Source: Microcella sp. (GTDB lineage: Bacteria; Actinomycetota; Actinomycetes; Actinomycetales; Microbacteriaceae). Taken from it: a stretch of 9,504 nt of DNA. Shown here one piece after another: positions 1-8,860 of the stretch (position 1 is its first letter; every line of letters starts with the position of its first letter). Where the stretch lies: NCBI GenBank assembly GCA_020216895.1, contig JAIWOM010000041.1:1-9504 (forward strand). The letters run 5' to 3'. The translations under genes and the position numbers were made by a program. Under the pieces are notes generated by a model. It did no database searches. It had not been told where the DNA came from and worked only from the letters and a program-made list of their open reading frames with translations.

Positions 1-533
1 CCCGCGACGCCTACGCCCAGGAGGTCGACACGGCGCCCGGGCGCCTGCTGCCCGACGCGTCCATCGTGGCCGCGGCCCGCGCCCCGCTGACCGCCAAGCG
101 AGACCTCGCCGCGCTCAAGGCGTTCACCGGAAGGGCGAGCCGCTCACAGATCGACCGGTGGTGGGCGGCCATCGAGACCGGCATGAGCACCGACGACCTG
201 CCGTCGATCCGCAGCGGTGAGGAGAGCATCCCGCCGCCGCGATCGTGGGCCGACCGCGACCCGGAGGCCGACCGCCGCTACCGGGCCATGCGGTCGCGGT
301 TGCAGGAGATCGCCGAGTCGCTGGATCTCCCCGTCGAGAACCTGCTGACCCCGGAGCACGCCCGCCGCCTCGCCTGGCGTCCGCCGGTCGATCGCGGCTT
401 CGACGGCATCGCCACGGCCCTGCGGGAGCTCGGCGCGCGATCGTGGCAGGTTGACGCAACCGCACAGGCGATCGCGGTCGCCTTTGTCGAGGCACTCCAA
501 GAGCCCGAGGAGCCCGGCGAGCCCGGTTCGTAG
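1..533 (+). CDS. rnd: Ribonuclease D, C-terminal part (5' end outside window)
   Basis: About 176 residues are visible, ending at TAG 531-533; the reading frame is open to the left edge, so the GTG at 66 is internal and not the start. The visible part holds the second half of an HRDC domain (TAPGRLLPD, then LTAKRDLAALKAFTGR and RWWAAI), followed by a second HRDC-like helical segment (around RYRAMRSRLQEIAESLDLP, ENLLTPEHARRL and a final GARSWQVDATAQAIA). This arrangement is what I know from actinobacterial RNase D proteins of roughly 400 residues, where an N-terminal DEDD 3'-5' exonuclease domain precedes it. The exonuclease domain is outside the window, so catalytic residues cannot be checked. 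The family trims 3' ends of tRNA precursors and other small structured RNAs in the cytoplasm; HRDC domains help bind nucleic acid. A free-standing HRDC protein is less likely given the match to the RNase D tail. Confidence 0.85.
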   Translation, partial: RDAYAQEVDTAPGRLLPDASIVAAARAPLTAKRDLAALKAFTGRASRSQIDRWWAAIETGMSTDDLPSIRSGEESIPPPRSWADRDPEADRRYRAMRSRLQEIAESLDLPVENLLTPEHARRLAWRPPVDRGFDGIATALRELGARSWQVDATAQAIAVAFVEALQEPEEPGEPGS

Positions 534-572
534 GAAGGCGCAGGCCTCCCCCCTCGATCGCGCCCCCCTCCC

Positions 573-578
573 TAGGCT
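573..578 (+). promoter_or_regulatory. Probable -10 hexamer of the fadAB promoter
   Basis: TAGGCT lies 35 bp before the fadA GTG, matching the TANNNT form of actinobacterial housekeeping -10 elements. No convincing TTGACA-like -35 lies 16-18 bp upstream; that stretch is C-rich. Transcription would start near 584-587, giving a leader of about 27-30 nt that contains the Shine-Dalgarno site. The 80-bp gap after rnd is consistent with fadAB having its own promoter, but read-through from rnd is not excluded: no clear terminator hairpin is visible in 534-572. Confidence 0.45.
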
Positions 579-600
579 GAACGCTGACCATCGACCCCCT

Positions 601-606
601 GGGAGG
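601..606 (+). promoter_or_regulatory. Shine-Dalgarno site of fadA
   Basis: GGGAGG sits 7 nt before the GTG at 614, an ideal spacing. It decides the GTG at 614 as the start. The first residues that follow (MAERADVVFVDGVRTPFG) match the expected N-terminus of a thiolase. Confidence 0.75.
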
Positions 607-613
607 CAGCATC

Positions 614-1813
614 GTGGCTGAACGAGCCGACGTCGTATTCGTGGACGGAGTCCGAACCCCGTTCGGGCGGGCCGGCGAGAAGGGCATGTACTGGAACACC
701 CGGGCCGACGACCTGATCGTCAAGGCGATGATCGGGCTCCTCGAGCGCAACCCCTCGCTGCCGAAGGACCGCGTGGATGACGTGGCCATCGCCGCGACCA
801 CGCAGCAGGGCGACCAGGGTCTCACCCTCGGGCGTACCGCGGCGATCCTCGCCGGGCTCCCGCTGAGCGTTCCGGGCTACGCGATCGACCGCATGTGCGC
901 CGGCGCGATGACCTCGGTCACCACGACCGCGGGCGGCATCGCCTTCGGCGCCTACGACGTCGCCATCGCCGGCGGCGTCGAGCACATGGGCCGCCACCCG
1001 ATGGGCTTCAACGCCGACCCCAACCCCCGCTTCCTCGCCGAGAAGCTGGTGAGCGCCGACGCCCTCAACATGGGCCTCACCGCCGAGCGCCTGCACGACC
1101 GCTTCCCGCAGCTGACCAAGGAGCGCGCCGACCGCTTCGGCATGCGCAGCCAGCAGAAGGTCGCCGCCGCCTACGCCGCGGGCAAGATCCAGCCCGACCT
1201 CGTGCCGGTGTCGATCCGCAGCGAGCAGGGGTGGGGTCTGGCGACCACCGACGAGGGGCTCCGTCCCGAGACCACCATGGAGGGGCTCGCCGGCCTCAAG
1301 ACCCCGTTCCGCCCGCACGGCCGGGTGACCGCCGGCAACGCATCCCCCCTCACCGACGGGGCGACCGTCAGCCTGCTCGCGAGCGCCGACGCGGCGAAGG
1401 AGCTCGGGCTGACCACCAAGATGCGCCTGGTCAGCTTCGCCTACGCGGGCGTCGCCCCCGAGGTGATGGGCATCGGCCCGATCCCCTCGACCGAGAAGGC
1501 GCTGAAGAAGGCCGGTCTCACGATCGACGACATCGGCCTGTTCGAGCTCAACGAGGCGTTCGCCGTGCAGGTGCTGAGCCTGCTCGACCACTTCGGCATC
1601 GATGACGACGACCCGCGCGTGAACCCGTGGGGCGGCGCGATCGCCCTTGGCCACCCGCTCGCGAGCTCGGGCGTGCGCCTGATGATCCAGCTGGCCCGTC
1701 AGTTCGAAGAGCGCCCCGACGTCCGCTACGGCCTCACCGCCATGTGCGTGGGCCTCGGCCAGGGCGGCAGCGTCATCTGGGAGAACCCGCACTACACCGG
1801 AAAGAAGGCCTGA
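614..1813 (+). CDS. fadA: Acetyl-CoA C-acyltransferase (3-ketoacyl-CoA thiolase)
   Basis: A 399-residue thiolase, full length for the family. It cleaves 3-ketoacyl-CoA with free CoA into acetyl-CoA and an acyl-CoA two carbons shorter, the last step of each beta-oxidation turn in the cytoplasm. The N-terminal DGVRTPFG (11-18) is typical. Cys95 in IDRMCAGAM is the nucleophile, NEAFA (313-317) contributes to the active site, His347 in GGAIALGHPLASSG activates CoA, and Cys378 in TAMCVGLGQGG is the acid/base residue, so the catalytic set is complete. The loop after Cys95 reads AGAM rather than the more familiar SSGL or ASGL of FadA/AtoB; I recall this variant in the Streptomyces thiolase paired with FadB. 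fadB follows 2 bp later, which supports a beta-oxidation degradative thiolase over a biosynthetic acetoacetyl-CoA thiolase. Start GTG 614 is backed by GGGAGG. Confidence 0.93.
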   Translation: MAERADVVFVDGVRTPFGRAGEKGMYWNTRADDLIVKAMIGLLERNPSLPKDRVDDVAIAATTQQGDQGLTLGRTAAILAGLPLSVPGYAIDRMCAGAMTSVTTTAGGIAFGAYDVAIAGGVEHMGRHPMGFNADPNPRFLAEKLVSADALNMGLTAERLHDRFPQLTKERADRFGMRSQQKVAAAYAAGKIQPDLVPVSIRSEQGWGLATTDEGLRPETTMEGLAGLKTPFRPHGRVTAGNASPLTDGATVSLLASADAAKELGLTTKMRLVSFAYAGVAPEVMGIGPIPSTEKALKKAGLTIDDIGLFELNEAFAVQVLSLLDHFGIDDDDPRVNPWGGAIALGHPLASSGVRLMIQLARQFEERPDVRYGLTAMCVGLGQGGSVIWENPHYTGKKA

Positions 1814-1815
1814 TC

Positions 1816-3981
1816 GTGGCGAAGCCCAGCGCGACCGCGCAGTACTCCCTCGACCAGTTCGACGAGCTCCGCGCCCTCAGCGGCGACGAGGTCATCACGC
1901 ACTCCTTCGTGCGTGACGTGCCGCTGCCGAGCGGGGGGATGCTCGCTCTCGTCACCCTCGACAACGGCCGCGACCACACCCGGCCGAGCACCCTCGGCCC
2001 CGCGGGCCTCACCGAACTGGCCGAGCTGCTCGACGCCCAGAAGGCCCGGGCGGCGGCCGGCGAGATCCGGTCGCTCGCCATCACCGGTAAGCCGTTCATC
2101 CTCGCGGCCGGCGCCGACCTGTCGAAGGTCGGCGACATCCCGAGCTACGAGGCCGGCCTGCAGATGGCGCAACTGGGTCACTACGCGCTCGGCAAGCTCG
2201 GCGAGCTGGGGGTGCCCTCGTTCTGCTTCATCAACGGCCTCGCCCTCGGCGGCGGCGTCGAGGTGGCGCTGAACTGCGACTACCGCACGCTCGACTCGAG
2301 CGCCGCGGCTCTCGCACTGCCCGAGGTGTTCCTCGGCATCATCCCCGGCTGGGGCGGCGCGTGGCTGCTGCCGAACCTCATCGGCATCGAGAACGCGCTC
2401 AAGGTCGTCGTCGAGAACCCGCTCAAGAACAACCGCATGCTGAAGCCGGCCGAGGCCTACGAGCTGGGCATGGCTGACGTCCTGCTGCCCCCGGCGAACT
2501 TCCTCGAGGACTCGATCCGCTGGGCCGATAGCGTGCTCTCCGGTGCGGTGAAGGTGAAGCGCCCGAATGAGCCCGGCAAGCTCGAGCGGGCCGTGAAATG
2601 GGACGCCGCGATCGGCATCGCCCGGAAGATGCTCGAGAAGCGTCTCGGGAAGGTCGCCGCGTCGCCGTATGCGGCGCTCGACCTCCTCGCCGCCGCCAAG
2701 AGCTCGACGAAGGCCGAGGGCTTCGCCGCCGAGGACAAGGCTCTCGCCGACCTCGTCGCGGGCGACCAGTTCCGGGCATCCATCTACGCCTTCAATCTGG
2801 TGCAGAAGCGGGCCAAGAAGCCCGCCGGAGCCCCCGAGAAGGAGCTGGCGAAGAAGGTCACCAAGGTGGGCGTGCTCGGCGCGGGCCTCATGGCCAGCCA
2901 GTTCGCGCTGCTCTTCCTGCGCCGCCTGCAGGTGCCGGTGGTCATCACCGACCTCGACCAGGCGCGCGTCGACAAGGGCCTCGCGTACATCCGCGGCGAG
3001 CTCGACACCCTGCTGCAGAAGGGCCGCATCGACGCCGACGAGCGCAACCGCCTGGACGCCCTGCTCACGGGCACGACCGACAAGGCCGACTTCGCCGACT
3101 GCGACTGGGTCATCGAGGCCGTGTTCGAGGAGCTCTCGATCAAGCAGGAGGTCTTCGCCGAGATCGAGAAGCACGTCTCTCCCGAGGCCGTGCTCGCGAC
3201 GAACACCTCGTCGCTCTCGGTCGAGCAGATCGGCGCGAAGCTTACACACCCCGAGCGCGTCGTCGGCTTCCACTTCTTCAACCCCGTCGCGGTCATGCCG
3301 CTGATCGAGGTCGTGAAGGCTCCGAAGACGGATGACGCCACCCTCGCCACCGCCATGGCGACCGCCGCGGCGCTCAAGAAGAACGCGGTCATCACGGCCG
3401 ACACCCCCGGGTTCGTCGTCAACCGCATCCTGGCGAAGGTGCTCGGCGAGGCGATGCACGCGGTCGAGCTCGGCACCCCCTTCGAGACGGTCGTGGAGGC
3501 GCAGCGCCACTTCGGGCTGCCGATGGACCCGTTCGTCCTCCTCGACCTCGTCGGTCTCAAGGTCGGTGCGCACGTGCTCGACACGCACCACACCGCCTTC
3601 CCCGACCGGTTCTTCGAGTCGAAGGCCCTGCACGAGCTGGCGGAGGCCGGCGTGCTGCTGGAGAAGGACGCGAAGGGCAACGCCAAGGGCATCGACAAGA
3701 AGGCGGTCGCGATCGTCGCGAAGCACCGCCCGGCCGACGCCCGCCCGTGGACCGTCGAGGAGCTCACGCAGCGCCTCGAGGACGGTCTCGCCGACGAGAT
3801 CCACCGGATGCTCGACGACGGCGTTGTCGCTGCTCCCGAGGACATCGACCTCTGCATGATCCTCGGCGCCGGCTGGCCGTTCCAGATGGGCGGCGTTACG
3901 CCGTTCCTCGACCGGGTGGGGGCCTCGGAGCGCGTCTTCGGCGGCACCTTCCACGACCCGCGGATCCGCGGCGTGCGCTAG
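1816..3981 (+). CDS. fadB: Trifunctional-type FadB: enoyl-CoA hydratase / 3-hydroxyacyl-CoA dehydrogenase
   Basis: A 721-residue fusion, close to E. coli FadB (729). It hydrates 2-enoyl-CoA and then oxidises 3-hydroxyacyl-CoA with NAD+; the product goes to FadA, its likely complex partner. The crotonase domain (about 25-230) has the oxyanion segment LAAGAD (96-101), INGLALGGGVE with Glu149, and LPEVFLGIIPGWGG with Glu170, corresponding to E. coli Glu119 and Glu139. The NAD-binding domain (about 348-525) has VGVLGAGLMASQFA (351-364), IEAVFEE (433-439), TNTSSLS (462-468) and GFHFFNP with catalytic His486. Two 3HCDH C-terminal segments follow (DTPGFVVNRI at 529, and about 645-720). The GTG at 1816 is chosen because it lies 2 bp past the fadA stop, with AAGG 7 nt upstream, suggesting translational coupling; the same frame is open further upstream inside fadA, but that stretch is a fadA overlap with no homology. 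The Rossmann motif carries Ala360 where FadB usually has Gly. Confidence 0.93.
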   Translation: MAKPSATAQYSLDQFDELRALSGDEVITHSFVRDVPLPSGGMLALVTLDNGRDHTRPSTLGPAGLTELAELLDAQKARAAAGEIRSLAITGKPFILAAGADLSKVGDIPSYEAGLQMAQLGHYALGKLGELGVPSFCFINGLALGGGVEVALNCDYRTLDSSAAALALPEVFLGIIPGWGGAWLLPNLIGIENALKVVVENPLKNNRMLKPAEAYELGMADVLLPPANFLEDSIRWADSVLSGAVKVKRPNEPGKLERAVKWDAAIGIARKMLEKRLGKVAASPYAALDLLAAAKSSTKAEGFAAEDKALADLVAGDQFRASIYAFNLVQKRAKKPAGAPEKELAKKVTKVGVLGAGLMASQFALLFLRRLQVPVVITDLDQARVDKGLAYIRGELDTLLQKGRIDADERNRLDALLTGTTDKADFADCDWVIEAVFEELSIKQEVFAEIEKHVSPEAVLATNTSSLSVEQIGAKLTHPERVVGFHFFNPVAVMPLIEVVKAPKTDDATLATAMATAAALKKNAVITADTPGFVVNRILAKVLGEAMHAVELGTPFETVVEAQRHFGLPMDPFVLLDLVGLKVGAHVLDTHHTAFPDRFFESKALHELAEAGVLLEKDAKGNAKGIDKKAVAIVAKHRPADARPWTVEELTQRLEDGLADEIHRMLDDGVVAAPEDIDLCMILGAGWPFQMGGVTPFLDRVGASERVFGGTFHDPRIRGVR

Positions 3982-3999
3982 ACGCCCCCGCACCACGGC

Positions 4000-4035
4000 G
4001 AGAGCCCCGGCCATCCTCGGATGGTCGGGGCTCTC
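4000..4035. terminator. GC-rich hairpin between converging fadB and dxs
   Basis: GAGAGCCCCGGCCATC (4000-4015) pairs with GATGGTCGGGGCTCTC (4020-4035), giving a 16-bp stem with a single G-U pair at 4010/4025 and a CTCG loop. It begins 19 bp after the fadB stop and about 50 bp past the dxs stop on the other strand, so it is placed to end both transcripts. No U-run follows on either strand, as is common in high-GC actinobacteria; it may work as a U-less terminator, as an mRNA 3'-end protector, or with Rho. Confidence 0.75.
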
Positions 4036-4084
4036 TCGCGTGCGGGGTCGGGGGTCCGGCTCCGGGGTCGCTTCGCGCGTGTCT

Positions 4085-6028
4085 CTAGCGGGTGCGCTCG
4101 TCCTGATCGACCGCGGCGTGCTCGTCCGGCAGCGGCCGGGCGACGGGAACCTTGGTGCCGAGTACCTGGGCGACCAGGTCGCGCGCGATGGCCTGCGAGG
4201 TGAGGCCGACGCGCTCCAGGATCTCCTCGCGCGACGCGTGCTCGAGGAACTCGTCGGGCAGGCCCAGCTCGTCGACGGCGGTGTCGACACCGGCAGCCCG
4301 GAGGTCCTGGCGGATGCGGGTGCCGATGCCGCCGACGCGCACGCCGTCCTCGATCGACACGAGGATGCGGTGATCGCGCGCGAAGTCGATCACGCTCTTC
4401 GGCACCGGCACCACCCAACGCGGGTCGACAACGGTCGCTCCGATGCCCTGGTCGGCGAGCCGCTCGGCGACCTCGAGGCCGATCTTCGCCATCGGCCCGA
4501 CGGTGACGACCAGGACGTCCTTGTGCGGAGCCTCGCGGAGCACGTCGACGCCATCGGCGGTCCGCCGCACCGCGTCGTACTCCGTGCCGACGGAGCCCTT
4601 CGAGAAGCGCACCACGGTCGGCGCGTCGTCGACCGCCACCGCCTCGGCGAGCTCCTCGCGCAGCCGGGTCGCGTCGCGCGGCGCGGCCAGGCGGATGTTC
4701 GGCACTACCTGCAGGATCGAGAGGTCCCACATGCCGTGGTGGCTGGCGCCGTCGGGGCCGGTGACGCCCGCACGGTCGAGCACGAATGTCACGCCGGCCT
4801 TGTGCAGCGCGACGTCCATGAGCACCTGGTCGAAGGCGCGGTTGATGAACGTGGCATAGACGGCCACGACGGGGTGCATGCCGCCGTACGCGAGACCCGC
4901 GGCGGAGGCGACCGCGTGCTGCTCGGCGATGCCGACGTCGATGATGCGGTCGGGATGCTTCTCGGCGAGCTTGTGGAGCCCCGTCGGCCGCAGCATCGCC
5001 GCGGTGATGCCCACGATGCGGCGATCCTGGTCGGCAAGGCGGACGATCTCGTCCGCGAACACGGAGGTCCACGACGGGCGGCTGGACTGCTCGATCGATT
5101 CGCCGGTCTCCGGGTCGATCTGCCCCACCGCGTGGAACTGGTCGGCGACGTCGGCCAGGGCCGGCTCGTAGCCCTTGCCCTTCTGGGTGATCGCGTGCAC
5201 GATCACGGGCGCGCTGTACTCCTTGGCCTGGCGCAGGGCGCGCTCGACATCCTTCAGGTCATGGCCGTCCACGGGCCCGATGTACTTGATGTCAAGGTTC
5301 GAGTACAGCGCCTCGTTGTTGGTGAAGCGGGAGAGGAAGCCGTGCAGGCCGCCCCGCATCCCTCGGTACATGGCGCGACCAGGAGCGCCCAGGAACCCGA
5401 AGGCGCGCTCGGTGCCGCGGCGGAAGCGGTAGTAGGAGCGACGGGTGCGCACGGTCGACAGGAAGCGCGCCATACCGCCGATGGTCGGCGCGTAGGAGCG
5501 GCCGTTGTCGTTGACGACGATGACGAGGTTGCGGCTGTTGTCGTCGCTGATGTTGTTCAACGCTTCCCACGTCATGCCGCCGGTGAGGGCACCGTCACCG
5601 ACGACGGCGACAACGTGCCGGTCGTCCTGCCCCGTCATCTCGAAGGCGCGCGAGATGCCGTCGGCCCAGCTCAGCGAGCTCGACGCGTGCGAGCTCTCGA
5701 CGATGTCGTGCTCGCTCTCCGAGCGCTGGGGGTACCCGGCCAGGCCGTCCTTCTGGCGGAGGCGGGAGAAGTCCTGCCGACCGGTCAGCAGCTTGTGCAC
5801 GTACGACTGGTGGCCGGTATCCCAGACGATCGCGTCGCGAGGCGAATCGAAGACGCGGTGGATGCCGATCGTGAGCTCGACCACCCCGAGGTTCGGGCCC
5901 AGGTGGCCGCCCGTCTTCGAGACTTCGCCGACGAGGAAGCGACGGATCTCCTCCGCGAGCTGCTCGAGCTCGGCCTCACTGAGGCGGTCGAGATCGCGCG
6001 GGTTCCGGATCGTGTCGAGAAGAGCCAT
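4085..6028 (-). CDS. dxs: 1-deoxy-D-xylulose-5-phosphate synthase
   Basis: A 647-residue thiamine-diphosphate enzyme that condenses pyruvate with glyceraldehyde 3-phosphate to DXP, the first step of the MEP isoprenoid route and a supply for thiamine and pyridoxal synthesis. The N-terminal transketolase-like domain has GGHLGPNLGVVEL with His42, WDTGHQSYVHKLLTGR (69-84), and the TPP/Mg motif from GDGALTGG (144-151) to NDN (173-175). The central pyrimidine-binding domain has DVGIAEQHAV with Glu369, the residue that activates the cofactor, and DRAGVTGPDGASHHG (418-432). The C-terminal transketolase domain starts near 500 and includes EDGVRVGGIG (560-569). All key residues are present. Relative to E. 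coli, about 20-25 extra C-terminal residues (VPVARPLPDEH onward) extend past the fold. The ATG at 6028 gives the expected MALLDTIRNPRDL start. It is 85 bp downstream of acnA and probably has its own promoter. Confidence 0.96.
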   Translation of the reverse strand: MALLDTIRNPRDLDRLSEAELEQLAEEIRRFLVGEVSKTGGHLGPNLGVVELTIGIHRVFDSPRDAIVWDTGHQSYVHKLLTGRQDFSRLRQKDGLAGYPQRSESEHDIVESSHASSSLSWADGISRAFEMTGQDDRHVVAVVGDGALTGGMTWEALNNISDDNSRNLVIVVNDNGRSYAPTIGGMARFLSTVRTRRSYYRFRRGTERAFGFLGAPGRAMYRGMRGGLHGFLSRFTNNEALYSNLDIKYIGPVDGHDLKDVERALRQAKEYSAPVIVHAITQKGKGYEPALADVADQFHAVGQIDPETGESIEQSSRPSWTSVFADEIVRLADQDRRIVGITAAMLRPTGLHKLAEKHPDRIIDVGIAEQHAVASAAGLAYGGMHPVVAVYATFINRAFDQVLMDVALHKAGVTFVLDRAGVTGPDGASHHGMWDLSILQVVPNIRLAAPRDATRLREELAEAVAVDDAPTVVRFSKGSVGTEYDAVRRTADGVDVLREAPHKDVLVVTVGPMAKIGLEVAERLADQGIGATVVDPRWVVPVPKSVIDFARDHRILVSIEDGVRVGGIGTRIRQDLRAAGVDTAVDELGLPDEFLEHASREEILERVGLTSQAIARDLVAQVLGTKVPVARPLPDEHAAVDQDERTR

Positions 6029-6034
6029 TCCCCC

Positions 6035-6040
6035 ACTCTA
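6035..6040 (-). promoter_or_regulatory. -10 hexamer of a probable leaderless dxs promoter
   Basis: On the minus strand TAGAGT is followed by six bases (GGGGGA) and then the dxs ATG. With the usual 6-8 bp from -10 to the start site, transcription would begin at or next to the A of the ATG, so the mRNA would be leaderless. There is no properly spaced Shine-Dalgarno site: the G-run touches the start codon. The -35 region is weak (GTCCTG at 6058-6063). Confidence 0.5.
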
Positions 6041-6070
6041 CGGGAGGGGTCACCACCCAGGACCCGCCGA

Positions 6071-6094
6071 CGAACGCCTGTTGCTGGGCGTTCG
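6071..6094 (-). terminator. Hairpin after acnA, possible terminator
   Basis: CGAACGCC (6071-6078) and GGCGTTCG (6087-6094) form a perfect 8-bp stem with an 8-nt loop, starting 20 bp past the acnA stop and lying upstream of the dxs promoter. No U-run follows on the minus strand. It could attenuate acnA read-through into dxs. A 7-bp direct repeat GCCGACG flanks it (6066-6072 and 6094-6100). Confidence 0.45.
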
Positions 6095-6113
6095 CCGACG
6101 GTTCCCTGAACGA

Positions 6114-8798
<2,685 letters not shown>

Positions 8799-8803
8799 GG
8801 TGA

Positions 8804-8809
8804 CTCCTT
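8804..8809 (-). promoter_or_regulatory. Shine-Dalgarno site of acnA
   Basis: AAGGAG on the minus strand, 5 nt before the GTG at 8798. It is a strong match and settles GTG as the start. Confidence 0.8.
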
Positions 8810-8823
8810 AGGACGCGGGGCCG

Positions 8824-8829
8824 AAACTA
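8824..8829 (-). promoter_or_regulatory. Candidate -10 hexamer of acnA
   Basis: TAGTTT on the minus strand fits TANNNT and would give a leader of about 20 nt containing the Shine-Dalgarno site. The -35 position at 17-bp spacing (8847-8852, ATCCAT) is poor. Other TANNNT choices exist inside the adjacent palindrome, so the exact hexamer is uncertain. Confidence 0.35.
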
Positions 8830-8845
8830 TCTTGATATCGAGATA
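8828..8845. promoter_or_regulatory. 18-bp palindromic operator-like site upstream of acnA
   Basis: TATCTTGATATCGAGATA is an inverted repeat with 8 of 9 symmetric positions complementary; only T8833/G8840 breaks it. It stands out as an AT-rich island in GC-rich DNA. It lies 29 bp before the acnA start and fills the expected -10/-35 spacer, where a bound dimer would block RNA polymerase. The size and two adjoining half-sites fit a winged-helix dimer such as MarR. It does not resemble the iron-box of DtxR/IdeR or the corynebacterial AcnR site as I recall them. The regulator is not in this window. Confidence 0.6.
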
Positions 8846-8860
8846 AATGGATGCTATCAC

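Noticed and set aside
66..68. GTG at 66 as the start of a separate small gene
   Set aside because: The frame continues to the left edge with HRDC sequence (DAYAQEVDTAPGRLLPD), so this is the interior of RNase D.
1627..1815. Upstream in-frame extension of FadB into fadA
   Set aside because: The extra 63 residues are an Arg/Pro-rich out-of-frame reading of fadA. The GTG at 1816, right after the fadA stop, gives the normal FadB length.
1792..4290. Very long open frame on the minus strand across fadB (about 830 codons)
   Set aside because: It is antisense to a clear FadB with all catalytic motifs. In GC-rich DNA with strong third-position GC bias, antisense frames lack stops; its translation is rich in Arg, Ala, Gly and Glu and shows no family motif.
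4040..6109. Long + strand open frame opposite dxs (about 690 codons)
   Set aside because: It mirrors dxs codons, shows no domain, and runs through the promoter and terminator regions at both ends.
8828..8845. Palindrome as an iron-regulator (DtxR/IdeR) box or corynebacterial AcnR site
   Set aside because: It lacks the TTAGGTTAG-type core of iron boxes and the GTAC-type half-sites I recall for AcnR.
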